A stretch of DNA of 64,000 nt from Watersipora subatra (GCF_963576615.1 NC_088708.1:54175196-54239195), one strand, 5' to 3'; numbered from the stretch's first letter, positions 1 through 13,600 are shown. Numbers and translations are program-made. Notes: generated from the letters alone by a model not told the origin.

Positions 1-366
1 CACCCACTCCTTTCATTTAAATTCACAAGGTCATCTAGATCAGTAGCAAGTATGGCAATGATGGTCATATGGATACAATGGGTAGTTGACATACGCATCT
101 ACTACAGACCAGAATAAGGTTTGGGAAATTTCTTGTGTCATGGAATGCGACAAGACCTGTCAGAATGTCGTCTTGTCAGCCATTCAACAGACTTTTCTCA
201 ACTTCCATACATTCAAAAACTTTCTAAAACATTCTTAGAACTATCTATATGCTTAAAAAGCAACCATCTTATCAACCATCCACAGGTAGATCACCATCCC
301 TCATACCTAATAGTCATCTTTTACCTAAGATTTGTGCCGACACCTGAACAGTTCATACCTATGTAG

Positions 367-657
367 GTGAGTGGAACCAGTGAGGCCGAGAGGTTACAAC
401 TATATGAACAGTTGGAGAGGGCAGAGAACAGGGTTGGTACCTTAGAAAAAACCCTGGCAGACAATGCACGAAGCTGGGCAAAGGAAAGACAAGATTTACA
501 GACAAGACTAAATGAAGCTGAGCATGGTTTCGCCAGGACCAGCACCATGGTTCTTCATGACTATCCATCTGGTCCTTACCAAAGACCTTATGAGCCCAAA
601 CAAGGCAGAACTTTCGGAAATGGTTCACCTATTCTAGAGCCTATTAAAAGGTTTTAA
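367..657 (+). CDS. Last exon of an unidentified coiled-coil protein (partial)
   Basis: The frame is open for 96 codons from a candidate AG acceptor (TAG at 364-366) to a TAA at 655-657. The first about 55 residues are strongly helical and charged with leucine heptads (LQLYEQLERAENRVGTLEKT, then LADNARSWAKERQDLQTRLN), as in the end of a coiled coil. The last about 40 residues are proline/glycine/tyrosine-rich and probably unstructured (YPSGPYQRPYEP). An AATAAA lies 77 bases after the stop. I do not recognise the family, and no upstream exon is visible in the first 366 bases. The composition and the stop/polyA arrangement favour a real 3' terminal exon. It lies tail to tail with APPBP2, with 647 bases between the two stop codons. 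Confidence 0.55.
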   Translation: MSGTSEAERLQLYEQLERAENRVGTLEKTLADNARSWAKERQDLQTRLNEAEHGFARTSTMVLHDYPSGPYQRPYEPKQGRTFGNGSPILEPIKRF

Positions 658-733
658 AAACAAGCGTTTGCATTGTTGGCTAAGACTTCATTGATGCATT
701 CAGAATATTTTTTTTCCCGAGAAATTTATGCCA

Positions 734-739
734 AATAAA
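734..739 (+). promoter_or_regulatory. Polyadenylation signal AATAAA for the 367-657 exon
   Basis: A canonical AATAAA lies 77 bases after the TAA stop, followed by T-rich sequence. It is the first such hexamer downstream on the + strand. Confidence 0.45.
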
Positions 740-859
740 AACTTCATTCAATGGTCTATAAACAAGGCTATGGGAAATCCAGTAATGTCCAAGTCCCAGT
801 ATCATATCAGCAACATAAAGAACCATTTTATTTTTTTATATCACATTAAAATTATTAGC

Positions 860-1148
860 TTTATTATAGCTTTGTATTCATTTTTTCATGTACAAAATAC
901 ATTTAGCTTCGCAGAGCAACAACTTTGAAAACTGGGATAGACTATTTACATCTGTGAATACTCACTGTAACACCTTGTAACATACATGTAGTTATAAAAA
1001 CAAGTGGTAAATTTTGCATAGATTTCACTTTAATGTTTAAAAAAACAGCCTCCACAGATTTCCGGCTTGGATACCGCTACCAAACAAAGAGCAAAGGAAA
1101 GTGAATAATGAGACAATGGTCAACAAAAAGATAAAAACAGATAGTAGT
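860..1148. repeat. Dispersed repeat family D1, copy 1
   Basis: This stretch matches 37757-38010 in the same orientation over about 250 bases with many substitutions and small indels. Shared blocks include CAACTTTGAAAACTG, CTGTGAATACTCACTGTAAC, TTTTGCATAGATTTC and GGCTTGGATACC or a close variant. No coding potential and no clear terminal inverted repeats were seen. It fills most of the gap between the two convergent genes and stops next to the APPBP2 polyA signal. The class is unknown. Confidence 0.7.
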
Positions 1149-1154
1149 TTTATT
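1149..1154 (-). promoter_or_regulatory. Candidate APPBP2 polyadenylation signal
   Basis: TTTATT on the + strand reads AATAAA on the - strand, about 150 bases beyond the APPBP2 stop codon. This gives a short 3' UTR that ends at the edge of repeat D1. Confidence 0.5.
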
Positions 1155-1304
1155 AATGAGATCTACCAACAAAATAATCTAAGTTGTTGGCACTCAGAAT
1201 ATAGTAAAAACTTAACATTTGGCATCGAGCTAGTCTCGTGAATCAACCTACAGTCAGTAAATACTAACGTAGATTATATTCAAAATGTCCAAAAAAAGTG
1301 AAGA

Positions 1305-1660
1305 TTAAGGTGGCTGTGAACTTTCCCCACGCAATGAACGCAACACTTCCATAGAATGGGCAGCACCCTTTACCAAGCAATCACGCCCTAGTGTCATAGG
1401 ATAAAGCTGTTCACAATGACCTAAAAGATCACATATACTGTTCTTGCTGCCGCACTCTTCCGCTGAGTTGATTGTTAAGAATTTGAGAGGGTCAGACGTG
1501 TCTTGTACTGTGCTCTCTCTGGTGCGTATCTCGTGCCATTCATTCAGCTCCTTGCTGTAATGCAAAACCTTGCTCAACTGCGACGTCGCTTCATACAAAC
1601 TAATGAGACCTCGATAGTCGTACTGCAGCCCGCTGTAACCTTTGCCAAAGAGTTTGATTG
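1305..1660 (-). CDS. APPBP2: APPBP2 exon 12 (stop codon)
   Basis: 356 nt to TAA 1307-1305. It begins IKLFGKGYSGLQYDYRGLIS, matching human KKLFGEGYSGLEYDYRGLIK; the C-terminal about 80 residues after NEWHEIRTRESTV diverge and are longer than in human. Confidence 0.9.
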
Positions 1661-4600
1661 CTGAAGAAAAACAGAAGAGTCATAAAGCTAGAATTACAGA
1701 TGACAAAATTTGGTAGTTGAAAGTTCTCTATTTAGATCATGCAGCAATTGGTTTGCGGCTCTGAGCACGGAGAATATTTGTTATTATGTTATTATGTTAT
1801 TATTATTATTGTATTAAGGATGAACTTACTCGAACTTTTAGTAGATTTTATCCGAAATTATCAATATTTTTCTATCATTAGTGATTGTTTTTGACGTTTG
1901 CGGTGATTTGACTGCCAGGATGTTTAAAGATTAAAGTCTCAGAAAACACTCAAAAAACAATACGTGATGTCACTAGTTGCTACCGTTGCTATAGTTGATA
2001 TCGGCTATTGCGTTCAAGTTGCAGCGTTACGTGTCTCTATTGTGCCGTCTCTTTGTAATTATAGACATCATAATGACGATTTCACTTGTTCTGAGCGTTT
2101 TAAACCGCGATCACGTTTTATCAATTTTATTCTTGAAACATCCTGACTATCAGACCAGCCAGACAAAAAACAATCGTAAATGATCGAAAAATACCATAAC
2201 TCTTTTAAATAAACTCTTTCACCTATGATTTAGACTCACAGTAATCTTTCACTTATCGTGGTTAATCGAGAAAAAAATGCAAAATCGTGTTATTTCTTTC
2301 AATTTTCCCATACATTAGATCAACTATAGCGAATGGGTTGAAAACCAGTTTGTGTGACAAATTACAACCTTGTATTCAAATACTAGCAGAAAGGCCAGCG
2401 ATGCTCCGGATTTTCTTTATTTTCAATCAGATAGCCGCAGATGGTTGTTTAAGAGGCTGGTTTTCAGGAACCAGATTTAGTTTTGAAACCAAATATTTAA
2501 GCGACCTGATGGAAGAGACGAGGCATATGCGCGTGAGGTTTGGATAAAATCGGACCAATAGAATGACAACACATAGCATTTATATAGAGTAGCACGCATG
2601 TGCAATGACAGAGTGGGTTTTATTTATATACTAGATGAATTCCCGGTGTTGCCTGGGTAATAAAAGACCTTTTCACAGAAAATTTATTTTTATTTAGCAA
2701 ATATAGTATTACATACATAACGACAAGAGTGTTTTGTGCAGTTGAAATACATTGAGAGAAAAAATAAAACAACAGTAAAGGTGTTTAAATGTGAAATAAT
2801 TAGCAACTAATGGCTAGATAGTCTGTTTTGCTACAATGATTACAATGAAAAATGATTTGATACAATTAATACGAACTGAGAAACCAAATAAAAATAATGA
2901 ACACGTTGAATTAATGATAACAATGAGTACATAAAAGTGTGCATATAAAAAAGGTTACTGTTGCAGCCGAAGCACGCTGTATTCAAAGTCAACTGGTACA
3001 AACGTATAGCAGTGAAGCACACAAGGGTACTTTGTTCGACCGAATGGAAAGAGAATGTGGAGGCAATTCTTACTCGAAATAACACAACACAAAACTGTCC
3101 ACGTGAAAAGTTTTTAGCTATTACAGAACACCATTAGAAAGAACGGGAAATTAAAGGCGCCACGTAACGGCTCATTAAAAGACTACAAAAAATGGGAAAT
3201 GATTTTAAAATTAGTATTAAAAAACTTTCAAAAGAAAAAACCGCAAAAGGTAATATTAATTAACAATAAAAAGTAGATATTTGGCTTGTACCCTGCAATC
3301 ACGATAAGGATAAATAACATAATAAAAGAATGATAAGGATAGTTTAGACTAGTGGTTAAAGGTGCCTGTTTATAGACATGTGAGTTGAGCATTGCGAGTT
3401 CAAATCCAGTTCGCTGCGGATTTTTCATTGTTACATTTTAATCGCTTTAACTCGACACAGAAGCCAGAGATAAGCAAACACTGAGATTTATATACAGTGT
3501 ACATAGATATTTAGTTCACCGTACTACTCAAACAAAAATCAGTGGTACCAACTGCCTTACTAGTTCATCTCTTTGGCGGTAAGGAAAATTCTACAGTAAT
3601 ATCATATTCCCAAAATAACTCCAAGTAGCCTCTGAGAGACAAGTTAGCCGAGCAATGTTTGTTTGTGAATCTGTTTTTAATCTAAGACTGTTAGATCATC
3701 TTTTAAATTGCTTGAATCATCAAAGTTATGTCGACAAAGCGCCAACTCCATCCTATAAATACATCCTATAAATACGCAGCTAGTAAACAAGTTGCGATTC
3801 TCTGATGGAGCAAAAGGCAAGGCATGAAGTAATAAAATAAAAATAATATTGCTATTTTATACTAGCATTAAGCCCGGCATAGCCTGAGATTGTTTGTATT
3901 CAACCAGATAGCCTGCAACCCATGCAGATGCCCCGCAGCATGCGTGTAGATATTCAAGACAACTTGCTACACTGTTTTCCCAATAACAATCCATGAACGT
4001 GACCATTGGAGGCAATTGGCCTTAATGCATGCAAAGGCACGCATGCTTGAGTTTCTAATCAAATAGGTATTTCAGAGGCTGGTTCAATACTCAATATTCA
4101 ATACTCTGTCTGGTTCTCATGAACCAGACAGAGTATTGAAATTAAATATTTTTAATTTCAATACGCATACCTTTCTCTTTCAAGATTCATGCTTGAGTTT
4201 CTAATCAAATAAGTATTTTAGAGGCTGGTTCAATACTCAATATTCAATTTCAATACTCTGTCTGGTTCTCATGAACCAGACAGAGTATTGAAATTAAATA
4301 TTTTTAGTGACCTGACGGAAGGCATGAAGCATAAGGATGCACATCGGTTAAAAAGTGTAGAAACGCGTATTATTTATGCAGACAGACAATGACAAAATGG
4401 GATTGATTAACAGAGATAACCACTAAATCTATATACACTTCTCCCTCCATAATAATGTTAATAGACTTTTGGTGAAGACATCAATATATGTATGCTTTGC
4501 ATATAACAATTGATTTCTAGTGAAGACATCAATGCACTTTTACGTACATATGTCAATAGAATTCTAAAGTAAACAGTGAGGAACGCATACTCATGTCAAA

Positions 4601-7600
4601 AGATGTCTTGCAAAGATATTAAGGCATGCATATTTATGTCAATCGTGAAGACGTATGTCAATAGATTTCTGGTGAAGATATCAAGGCATGTATATATGTC
4701 AACAGATTTCTAGTGAGGACATCAAGGCATGTATATATGCCATTAGATTTTTTAGTGAGGACGTCAAGACAGGCATGCTTATGCCATTAGATTTTTAGTG
4801 AAGTCATCAAGGCATGCTTGCCTATGCCAATTGATTTTTAGTGAAGACATCAAGGCATGATTGCCTATGCCAATAGATTTTTAGTGAAGTCATCAAGGCA
4901 TGCTAGCCTATGCCAATTGATTTTTAGTGAAGGCATCAAGGCTCGTATATATATGTAAATAGATTTCTAGTGAAAACATCAAGTAAGCATACTTATGTCA
5001 ATTGATCTCTTATAGAGCTCTTCAGCCTCAGGCAGTTTCTTCATGTCATAGTTGTAAAGGGAGGCTAAGTGTCCAATACTCAGGGCAACTTCATAATCTT
5101 CTGCCCCCAAGATGGCCTCTTTAGTCTCGATTGCTTTTTTGTGCATCTCCTCTGCTTGCTGTAACGCAAAACAACAACAACGGATGATAACAGCTGCTGG
5201 CATCTGTTGGCCCGCGCAACCATAAATGTTCTCTATATAGTCTAAAACGAATATATCAAAGAAAATTACAAATTTAACATCGGATCATCACTGGCCAGCA
5301 GTTGGAGTGTTTGAGGAAAAATGTAACAATGATTTATATCGTTGATCATGTTTAACATTGTCAGTAATTCATCTGTAGACAGAATATCTTCAACAGCCCA
5401 GTAACTTCAAACTGAATTCTAAGGCTTGCCTCCCTCTATCTACAACTCCCCTCTTTCTATCTATCTATTATCTATCTATTGCCTTTCTCTATCTACAGCT
5501 CACCTCTCTATCTATGGCTTGCCTTTCTCTATCTACAGCTCACCTCTTTCTATCTACAGCTCACCTCCGTCTATTTATGGCTCACCTTTCTCTATCTACA
5601 GCTCACCTCTCTCTATCTATGGCTCACCTTTCTCTATCTACAGCTCACCTCCGTCTATTTATGGCTCACCTTGCTCTATCTACAGCTCACCTCTCTCTAT
5701 CTATGGCTCACCTTTCTCTATCTACAGCTCACCTCTCTATCTATGGCTTGCCTTTCTCTATCTACAGCTCACCTCTCTATCTATGGCTTGCCTTTCTCTA
5801 TCTACAGCTCACCTCTTTATCTATGGCTTGCCTTTATTTATCTACAGCTCACCTCCCTCTATTTATGGCTCACCTCCCTCTATCTACGGCTCACCTCTTT
5901 TTAGTTACGGCTCACTTCTCTTTATCTACAACTTACCTTTTTCTGTCTACAACTCGCCTCTCTCTATTTACAGCTAGCCATTATCTATGGCTCATCTCCC
6001 TCTCTCTATTTACAGCTAGCCATTATCTATGGCTCATCTCCCTCTCTCTATTTACAGCTAGCCATTATCTATGGCTAATCTCCCTCTATCTATGGCTCAC
6101 ATCCTTTTTTCTACATCTCATATTTCCCTATTTATGTGAAGCTACCCTAGCCTCTATTAACTGTTCACCTCTGCCTACAACTCACCTCCCAGTGTCGTAG
6201 AGTCTGGTAAAGTCTTCCCAAGTTGCCGTAGTGCTTGGCCGTCTGCACATTGTGGTCCCCAAAGACCAACTTAGCAAGAGCTAATGATTCCTTGTGTAGG
6301 TTGAGGGCTTCAGTGAGCAACTTTTTGGCCTCGTTCATGTTAGTTGTGTCTATAGCCATCTCTTCCAGTATCAACGCTACAAATCGCATTACATATGTTA
6401 ATAGGTGAAAGCTCAAAGTTAAAATTATTTAAGCTCAAGTTCTCCTGACTGACGACAGCAGGTTAGAAACATAATATGAAACTGCCAAACGTGAAGCTAT
6501 ATTTCTAAAGCAGTGCTATATGACTGCCACATTGTAAAATACATCATTACATAAGAGCAGACATTAACATTGTTAGATCCTTTTTAGTTTTTCAACCTAA
6601 AATCAGCAAGTCGAGCCTATATAAAGACAGTCTTATGCCACCTGGTGGGTGTGTGTGCGCGTGTGTGTGCATGCGTGTGTTTCATTTCATCAATTAGTAA
6701 AAATATAACATAAAGCAAAAAATAAATATAGTTACAATATTGATTGAATAAAAAAAATGAAAGCTTAATTTTTACATAAGTAAGGTGTGACGTATGACGT
6801 AGTGCAATATGACGCATACAGATGTAGCTGCAGTAGTACAGCAGCTAGGCGCTGGACACACAGAAGTTGGCACAACTTGGCAATAAAAATAGCATTCACC
6901 ATCTCATTATAATAAGAGTAGGTTGGCCTTGGTTAATTTATGTTTAACAACTGCTATTGACAACTCTTCTAAAGTTACTAAAAGGGATGTTAAGAGGTAA
7001 TAACAATATTTAACTAACTGGTTTTTAAAGCAACGAAGAATTTCACAAATAGAACTATTATAACATAACCGTAAACAAATCTTTACATTTTAACACTATC
7101 TTTATCACATCAGTGTTTGTAGAATGAACCATTAACCCACCTCGGACTCTTTTAGATGATGCCAGAAGTAGATGATCGGAGGGTAAAATAGATACAAAAA
7201 TCTTCATAGCTTGGTATGAGTGCCTTCTACAAGACATAATAGAACACAATTGGATGACACTGCAACAAAAGGAATCAATAGGCAATGGGGCGTTACATTG
7301 TACTGATATAAACAAAAAAATGCTTTACTTTAAATAAACAGATGTTCAAAAGAAAGCATTACCATTATAAATATACAGACTCATTAAGCAGCAAAGGAAC
7401 AAAGGGATGATATTCTAAGCCTTTATGTAGCAGATTGATGAAATTATATCAATAAAAAAGAATACCCTGAAAACCCAGAGCAATTACTGGCCATTATGAA
7501 GCGACGTCAAACAGACTCTGCCTTGCAAACGAGTTGGTAAAATGAGAAGTCACACTAATAGCTAAAAATTAGTTTCGAATCAGATCCAACTGTAAACAAT

Positions 7601-10600
7601 CTTAGCATACCATCATCTTGAGTCAATGAGAATGCTTTAGCTGCTGTATTAGTCAAGGAGGTAGAAAAGTAGACATCATTTGCTTACAACTGTTTTTCTT
7701 ACTAAAATGCCCAATTGTTCCACAACTTTAATTCTTTTATGTTAAAAATGTTTTTCTGAAAAGCTTTTATAAAACTTATTTGAGACCAAATTGTATGTAG
7801 GTCTAAGAACCAATTGAAATTCAGGAAAGGTTTAGTTTAACTTCAGAAGGTAGTAGTTGTTTTTCAACTCAATAAATAGTTATTGACTGCATAAGTGACT
7901 GGAATATTCCTTTGTGCTGAGTACAGTCCTTTGTGCTGAGTACAGTACTGTGTGATGAGTACAGTACTTTGTGACGAGTACAGTACTTTGTGATGAGTAC
8001 AGTACTTTGTGACGAGTACAGTACTTTGTGCTGAGTACAGTACTTTGTGACGAGTACAGTACTTTGTGACGAGTACAGTACTTTGTGACGAGTACAGTAC
8101 TTTGTGCTGAGTACAGTACTTTGTGATGAGTACAGTACTTTGTGACGAGTACAGTACTTTGTGACGAGTACAGTACTCTGTGACGAGTACAGTGCTTTGT
8201 GATGAGTACAGTACTTTGTGACGAGTACAGTACTTTGTGCTGAGTACAGTACTTTGTGACGAGTACAGTACTCTGTGACGAGTACAGTGCTTTGTGATGA
8301 GTACAGTACTTTGTGAGGAGTACAGTCCTTTGTGATGAGTATCAACATATTTTTATAGACTGTGTGGGTCAAAAGTTATGACGATTGTTAGTAGGCTTGT
8401 TAGTGGACTTGCGATTTGAATATCGCGAGTTCAAAGCCAGAACGAAGGTGATTTTTCGCTGCTAAAACTTTATCGCTATAACCAGACCGACGAATGACAG
8501 ACGACAAACAGACAAACATTGAGATTTATAGATGTACTAGCTGTGCTACCCGGCGTTGAATGGGTAATAAAAAGTCTTTGGTCAATAAATTGATTTGTAT
8601 TTAACGTGTAACAACATTTGCTATTCTTAACTTTCAAACTACATATCATGAGAAAAGTGTTTTGTGTAATTGAAATAAATTTAGAGAGAAAATAAAAACA
8701 ACTGCAAAGGTTTTCAAACCTTGTCAAACATCTTTTAAACTCATATTTCCTCATATCATGAGAAAAGTTTTTCGTACAGGTCAGATAAATTAAAAAAAAT
8801 AAAACGACTATAAAAAGATTTAGATGTAAATATAAAATAATTAGCAAGTAATAGCTATATTAAGTCGGTTTTGCTACGATTACAATAAAAGGTGATTCAG
8901 TAATGATACAATTAATACGAACTGAAAAAACAAAACAAAAATCCTGAATATGTTGAATTAATAATAACAATTCTTGCATAGAAGTGTGTGTGTATAAGAA
9001 AGGTTACTGTTCCACCAGAAGCTATCCATCAAAACTTCGAATACGGGAAACTCCTACTCTATGGAGACTCTTCCCATGGAGACAATGTAATTGTCCGCAC
9101 GAGATAAATTGGTCTTGACCCAAGATGTAGTGATTGAACCATATGAAAAAAATTTCTTAACAGGGACATCGTAACGCGTGGCCGCATCAGTAAAATAATC
9201 AGCGTGCGCTATAGCTTGAATGACAGGCAGACATACTTTGAGAAATATATATATATATATAGATGCAATTTTTTGTCTTTGCAGCATAGGCCTTGCTGTA
9301 TAGAAAGAAGAGAGAAAAATCAATTTAAATTGATATTGAGGGTGTGTGCTCCCCTAAACTTAATGCAAAGTTCTGTAATTATGGACCGTAAACCCAGTGA
9401 AAGTGTTGATACAAACTAATAATACTACAGTTAATGTACAGTCATGAAATTAAAAGGTTAGGTTTAGTTTTTCCCTTTTGAAAAGCCAAAGGAGTGAAAT
9501 TGGGAAGATCTTGGAACGGACTAAACAATTTACATGTATTTTACAGTATAATGTACAAACCGCGTAACTTACACGATCTCAGAATGATTTATCTACGTTG
9601 TAGAAGCGTCTACTGTAACTTTAATGCTTTACAACTTCAGTGAGACAACTCCAAGAATTAACTTGTTAACTGAGCAAAGCATTAAATTTTTAGAGCTGAT
9701 ATACAATCAGCTGATATATAATCAGAGGACAGAGTTAGCCTCAGCGCCCAAATTAAACAAGTTGATGGTAAAAGGAGGGTGACCTATACCATACCTGGCA
9801 GTGTCAAAATCACCATTATTATACTCCTCTACATAGTGTGCATAGGCAAGGTCCTCGTGAGAGAGAGCCACATGAAGGTTTGCCCCTCCGAATATATGCT
9901 GCCGAATCTGCAATGCTTTCTGCAAACGGGATACTGCATTGTTAAAAATCTTTTAAAATTCTAATAACAACAAAGACCTCTGACATATAAAAGCATCACT
10001 AGCTTATAGAGCAAATCACCCAGATTCTAGGCCAAAATTCAAGTAAAAAAGCCCCTGATTTTTTATTAGCAGTCTTTACTATAATAAGAGGCGTGCCCGT
10101 CTATTCAAAGCATCAGCTGGCAAAAAAAGATAACAGTGCACCGGATTAGAACTCACAACTTTCAACATAACTACTAGCCACACTACTATCTGCACCACTC
10201 CAACCACCTTGCTACACTTCCCAATAATTGTGCCCATACTTAATAAACATGACAATCTCTCATAGCACATCAGACTGCCAGGGTATTAGTAATTATAATT
10301 GAAACCAGCAAGCTATGAGTTTGTACATATTAGCTTATTATCAAGCAAAGATAACTCCCTAAAAACAGTCTGTTCTGTCATTGATGTATTATATTTACAG
10401 CCTATTAGCATCTTGAAAAAGAACATCCACATGTAAGACATTTGACAAACATGCAAATAAACACAGACAAGCAAGAGCTAATTTTATCTTTTTCTTGAAC
10501 TGATTCGTATGTCGCCACCACACAACCCTACTATATATGGTATTTCAGATAAGAAGTAATAATAAGGAAAAGCCTGACCTTATAGACGGAAACAGCTGAT

Positions 10601-13600
10601 GAGACATGGTCCAGGTTTAGCAGGTAAAAGCCATAGTCCATCATGGCATCTGCATACTTGGGATGATTACATCTGTAGTGCACGCTACGCAAGGTACAAA
10701 CGTTAGTGAAAGTGATACAATCTTCAATGGTGGAGATCATTCAGCGTTGATGAACTCTATGCATTTATAACTGTGACATATATTAGCCACTCAGTAGAGT
10801 ACACCATGACTGTATTGGTCACGGATAATTTAAATACATAATAATATCATAGAGAATATAAATACACATATATACTGTATATATACCAAATCTGCAATTG
10901 ATTGCTGTTACCATGCTCTGAAAAATTGAGCCAGTCTTGGATAGGCAAACCAAGAAGAAAATATCAGAGAAAAGGTTATGATGACATCAATGCCAGTTTA
11001 ATTATTTTGTACTACAACTTAAAATTAATTAGTAATAATAATCATTTTGTGTTTATTACTATATCATGTATGTAAATGAAAAACTTATAAACAAAAATGT
11101 AAACAAAGAGGTCAATATCGAAGGAGTTGTGTGTAGTGGATTGAACTTGTTCTTAATTTTATCAGAAGTATCGGTATTTTTCTATCATTTGCGATTGTTT
11201 TTTATATTTGAGGTGATCAGAACTGCCAAGATGGTTCAAGATTGAAATTGACAAAACTTGATCGAGTTAAAACGCTCGGCAACAACACTAACCTACAACA
11301 TAAATGAATGATTTACTCAGTAAGTGCTACTTACTGAGCAAGCTTCATTGCTTTTTTAATAATTCTTCCAGCTAGCTTGAGATTTCGTTTAACGACAAAA
11401 CCTTTGGAGCAAAGTCTGAGCACATCAATGGCCGTGTCAATAGGTACGTTTGGCTGGTCCAACTCCTTCAGAGCAAGCAGACTATATTGGAAGGCCTGCT
11501 CAACAAAACGCATCAACGATGTAGCCCTCTGAGTATAATACGCAACTCTATCCAGCTTTAACAATTACTCAACAAAAGTAAACAAAACACCAAGTCTTTT
11601 CAAAGATACCGACATGATTGCCAGTTTAACTTACCCGGAAGCACCATTTTATTTTACCGTAAAAGAAAAATCTTTATGCAAACTTATATCAGAATATTTC
11701 CCATCCCAGAATATTTGATATAATATTCTGGACGCATATATTTTATAAATATATACCAGGTGAATGAATACCCAGCGATGCTCAGTAATAAAAAAGTTGT
11801 TGAATATGTCATGTGAATTTGATAACTAGACTTGCCTGGTTTATTACTGAAACTGAATTGGCTGTAGCCAACAGGAGAGCAATATAACAGTTATGCAACA
11901 GTTGAAAGAGAAAAGCTCACAATTATGTAAGGTCGAAAGATACAGCTAAACATACATAGTATAAAAGCACACAGAAACTAGTATGTAACCAACACACAAT
12001 TGTTATATTTACGAATATTAGAAAGTGGTAGGAATCTACGCTATTTGCAAGCAACAAACTTTTCAATGGTTCAGATGGCCCAGCAACTGCTGGAGTTTCG
12101 TCTTTCCACTTGATTGCTTGACAATAGTGACAAATTTTATCTATTTTTCCTAACAAACAAAAATAATCACTCTCATAGCTAACAGAGCAGTCATAAAAAT
12201 GTTGCAATTAAACTGTTCTTGCCAAGCAGTAGATTTTCTTGCTGTAATCCTCTCTCGATCACACGTTTGTCTTCATGCACGTTGTTCATCAAGCTCTAGG
12301 GATCTCTAGGCAATCCTCTCGGCTGTTTGCTTATTTTTGTTGATGTTCCTGATCAGTCTGAGATGCTGAAGTTGTGCTCTCCTTTCATCTGTCATTTGCT
12401 AAGTGTCTATTTCTTTGCTGTTCAGTTTCCAAAGCTCTAGCAGCGGCTTTCCTCATCCTGACTTTTCTAAGTCTGTCTTCTCTTTCCTCTGATGAACCAT
12501 TGCGGGTTCTTTGTTTTTTGAGGCATTAGATCATGTATAACTTTTCAGAATTCATATATTTAACATTTTAATTTGAAATAAAAACTATAACTGAATATGG
12601 AACTATAACTGAATATGGAACTATAACTGAATATGGAATATAAAAACTATAACGCATCTGTAATTGAAATTAAGCAAATGAATGTCTGAAAAAAATGATT
12701 AAATTATAATTATAAATTAAATGATAAATTAATATTAATAAATCAGTTTGAACTAAAGGACTTTCAAGAAATATAACTATTTACTTAACAGTAACAAATC
12801 AAAGACTTTAACAATGTTATCTATTTAACAATAAAGGAAGATTGGAAATTAACTAAGTGATAATAACAATGAAAGAAAAATTAGCAATGTTTAAACTTAA
12901 AATACTATATTCAAATTATGTTTTTACAAAAACCCAACTCAAAAATAATAATAATGAAATGAACTTCATAAACTTATAAATTTATATGAACTTTATAAAT
13001 GTAATAATTACTTCAAAAATATAAGAGAGCGAAGAATAACTGATAATTATAACCTTACACAACAATACAGTAAAATATTACAGTAATTATGTTTGTTATG
13101 CAATCTGAGATTGATTCAATCACAAATTAAGAATTCGTGGAAGTCGAAGAAAAAAATTTGTAAGCTAATACCGTTATATTGCCAATACACAAAGCAAGTA
13201 CTGTAAGGAACTTTAGTGATAAACTGTGTAGCGAACTCAATATTTGTGTTGGGGAAAGGTAATTACACATGTTAGTGTACTATGTCCATATTAAATAAAC
13301 AATATTCATACAAACAATGATGTTTTAATTGAAATCGATTAAAGACAGTTGGTTATAAAAAAAATTGTTTTAATTAAAATAAAAGAATAACGTAAAAACT
13401 GTAAATAAAGAAAAGAGGTAAAGTTTTGATCGTATTTAATGATTGTGGCACGGAAGCTAAAAGCCAAGCGTGCTACTATTTTCGCAAGCGCTGCAAATGT
13501 ATTTGCTCAAATACTTTGCAGCGTGGCAAGGTCAATGTAGTGTAGGGGTTAACTCTCGTGACCGCAGACCCGGAGAATCCGGTATCGAATCTCCTGCAGA

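Larger units (their letters stand above)
3862..4416 (-). mobile_element. Helitron-like element (subfamily B) with duplicated hairpin core
   Basis: On the - strand it starts TCTCTGTTAATCAATCCC, has TTTTGTCATTGTCTGTCTG close to the start as in 32377-32420, and ends with CTAG followed by T at 3862. The core (about 4050-4310) contains a direct duplication of about 145 bases; each copy holds a long perfect inverted repeat with a TCAT loop. Confidence 0.55.

Noticed and set aside
5426..6200. Long + strand open frames (183, 141 and 228 codons)
   Set aside because: They are three frames of one 21-bp minisatellite; low-complexity repeating translation, inside an APPBP2 intron.
7869..8372. 167-codon - strand open frame
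   Set aside because: Translation of the 19-bp minisatellite (three units keep the frame); no independent coding evidence.
9241..9262. TATATA run considered as a TATA-box promoter
   Set aside because: It is the simple-repeat tail at a Helitron-like 5' end; many equal runs exist in the window and no gene starts here.
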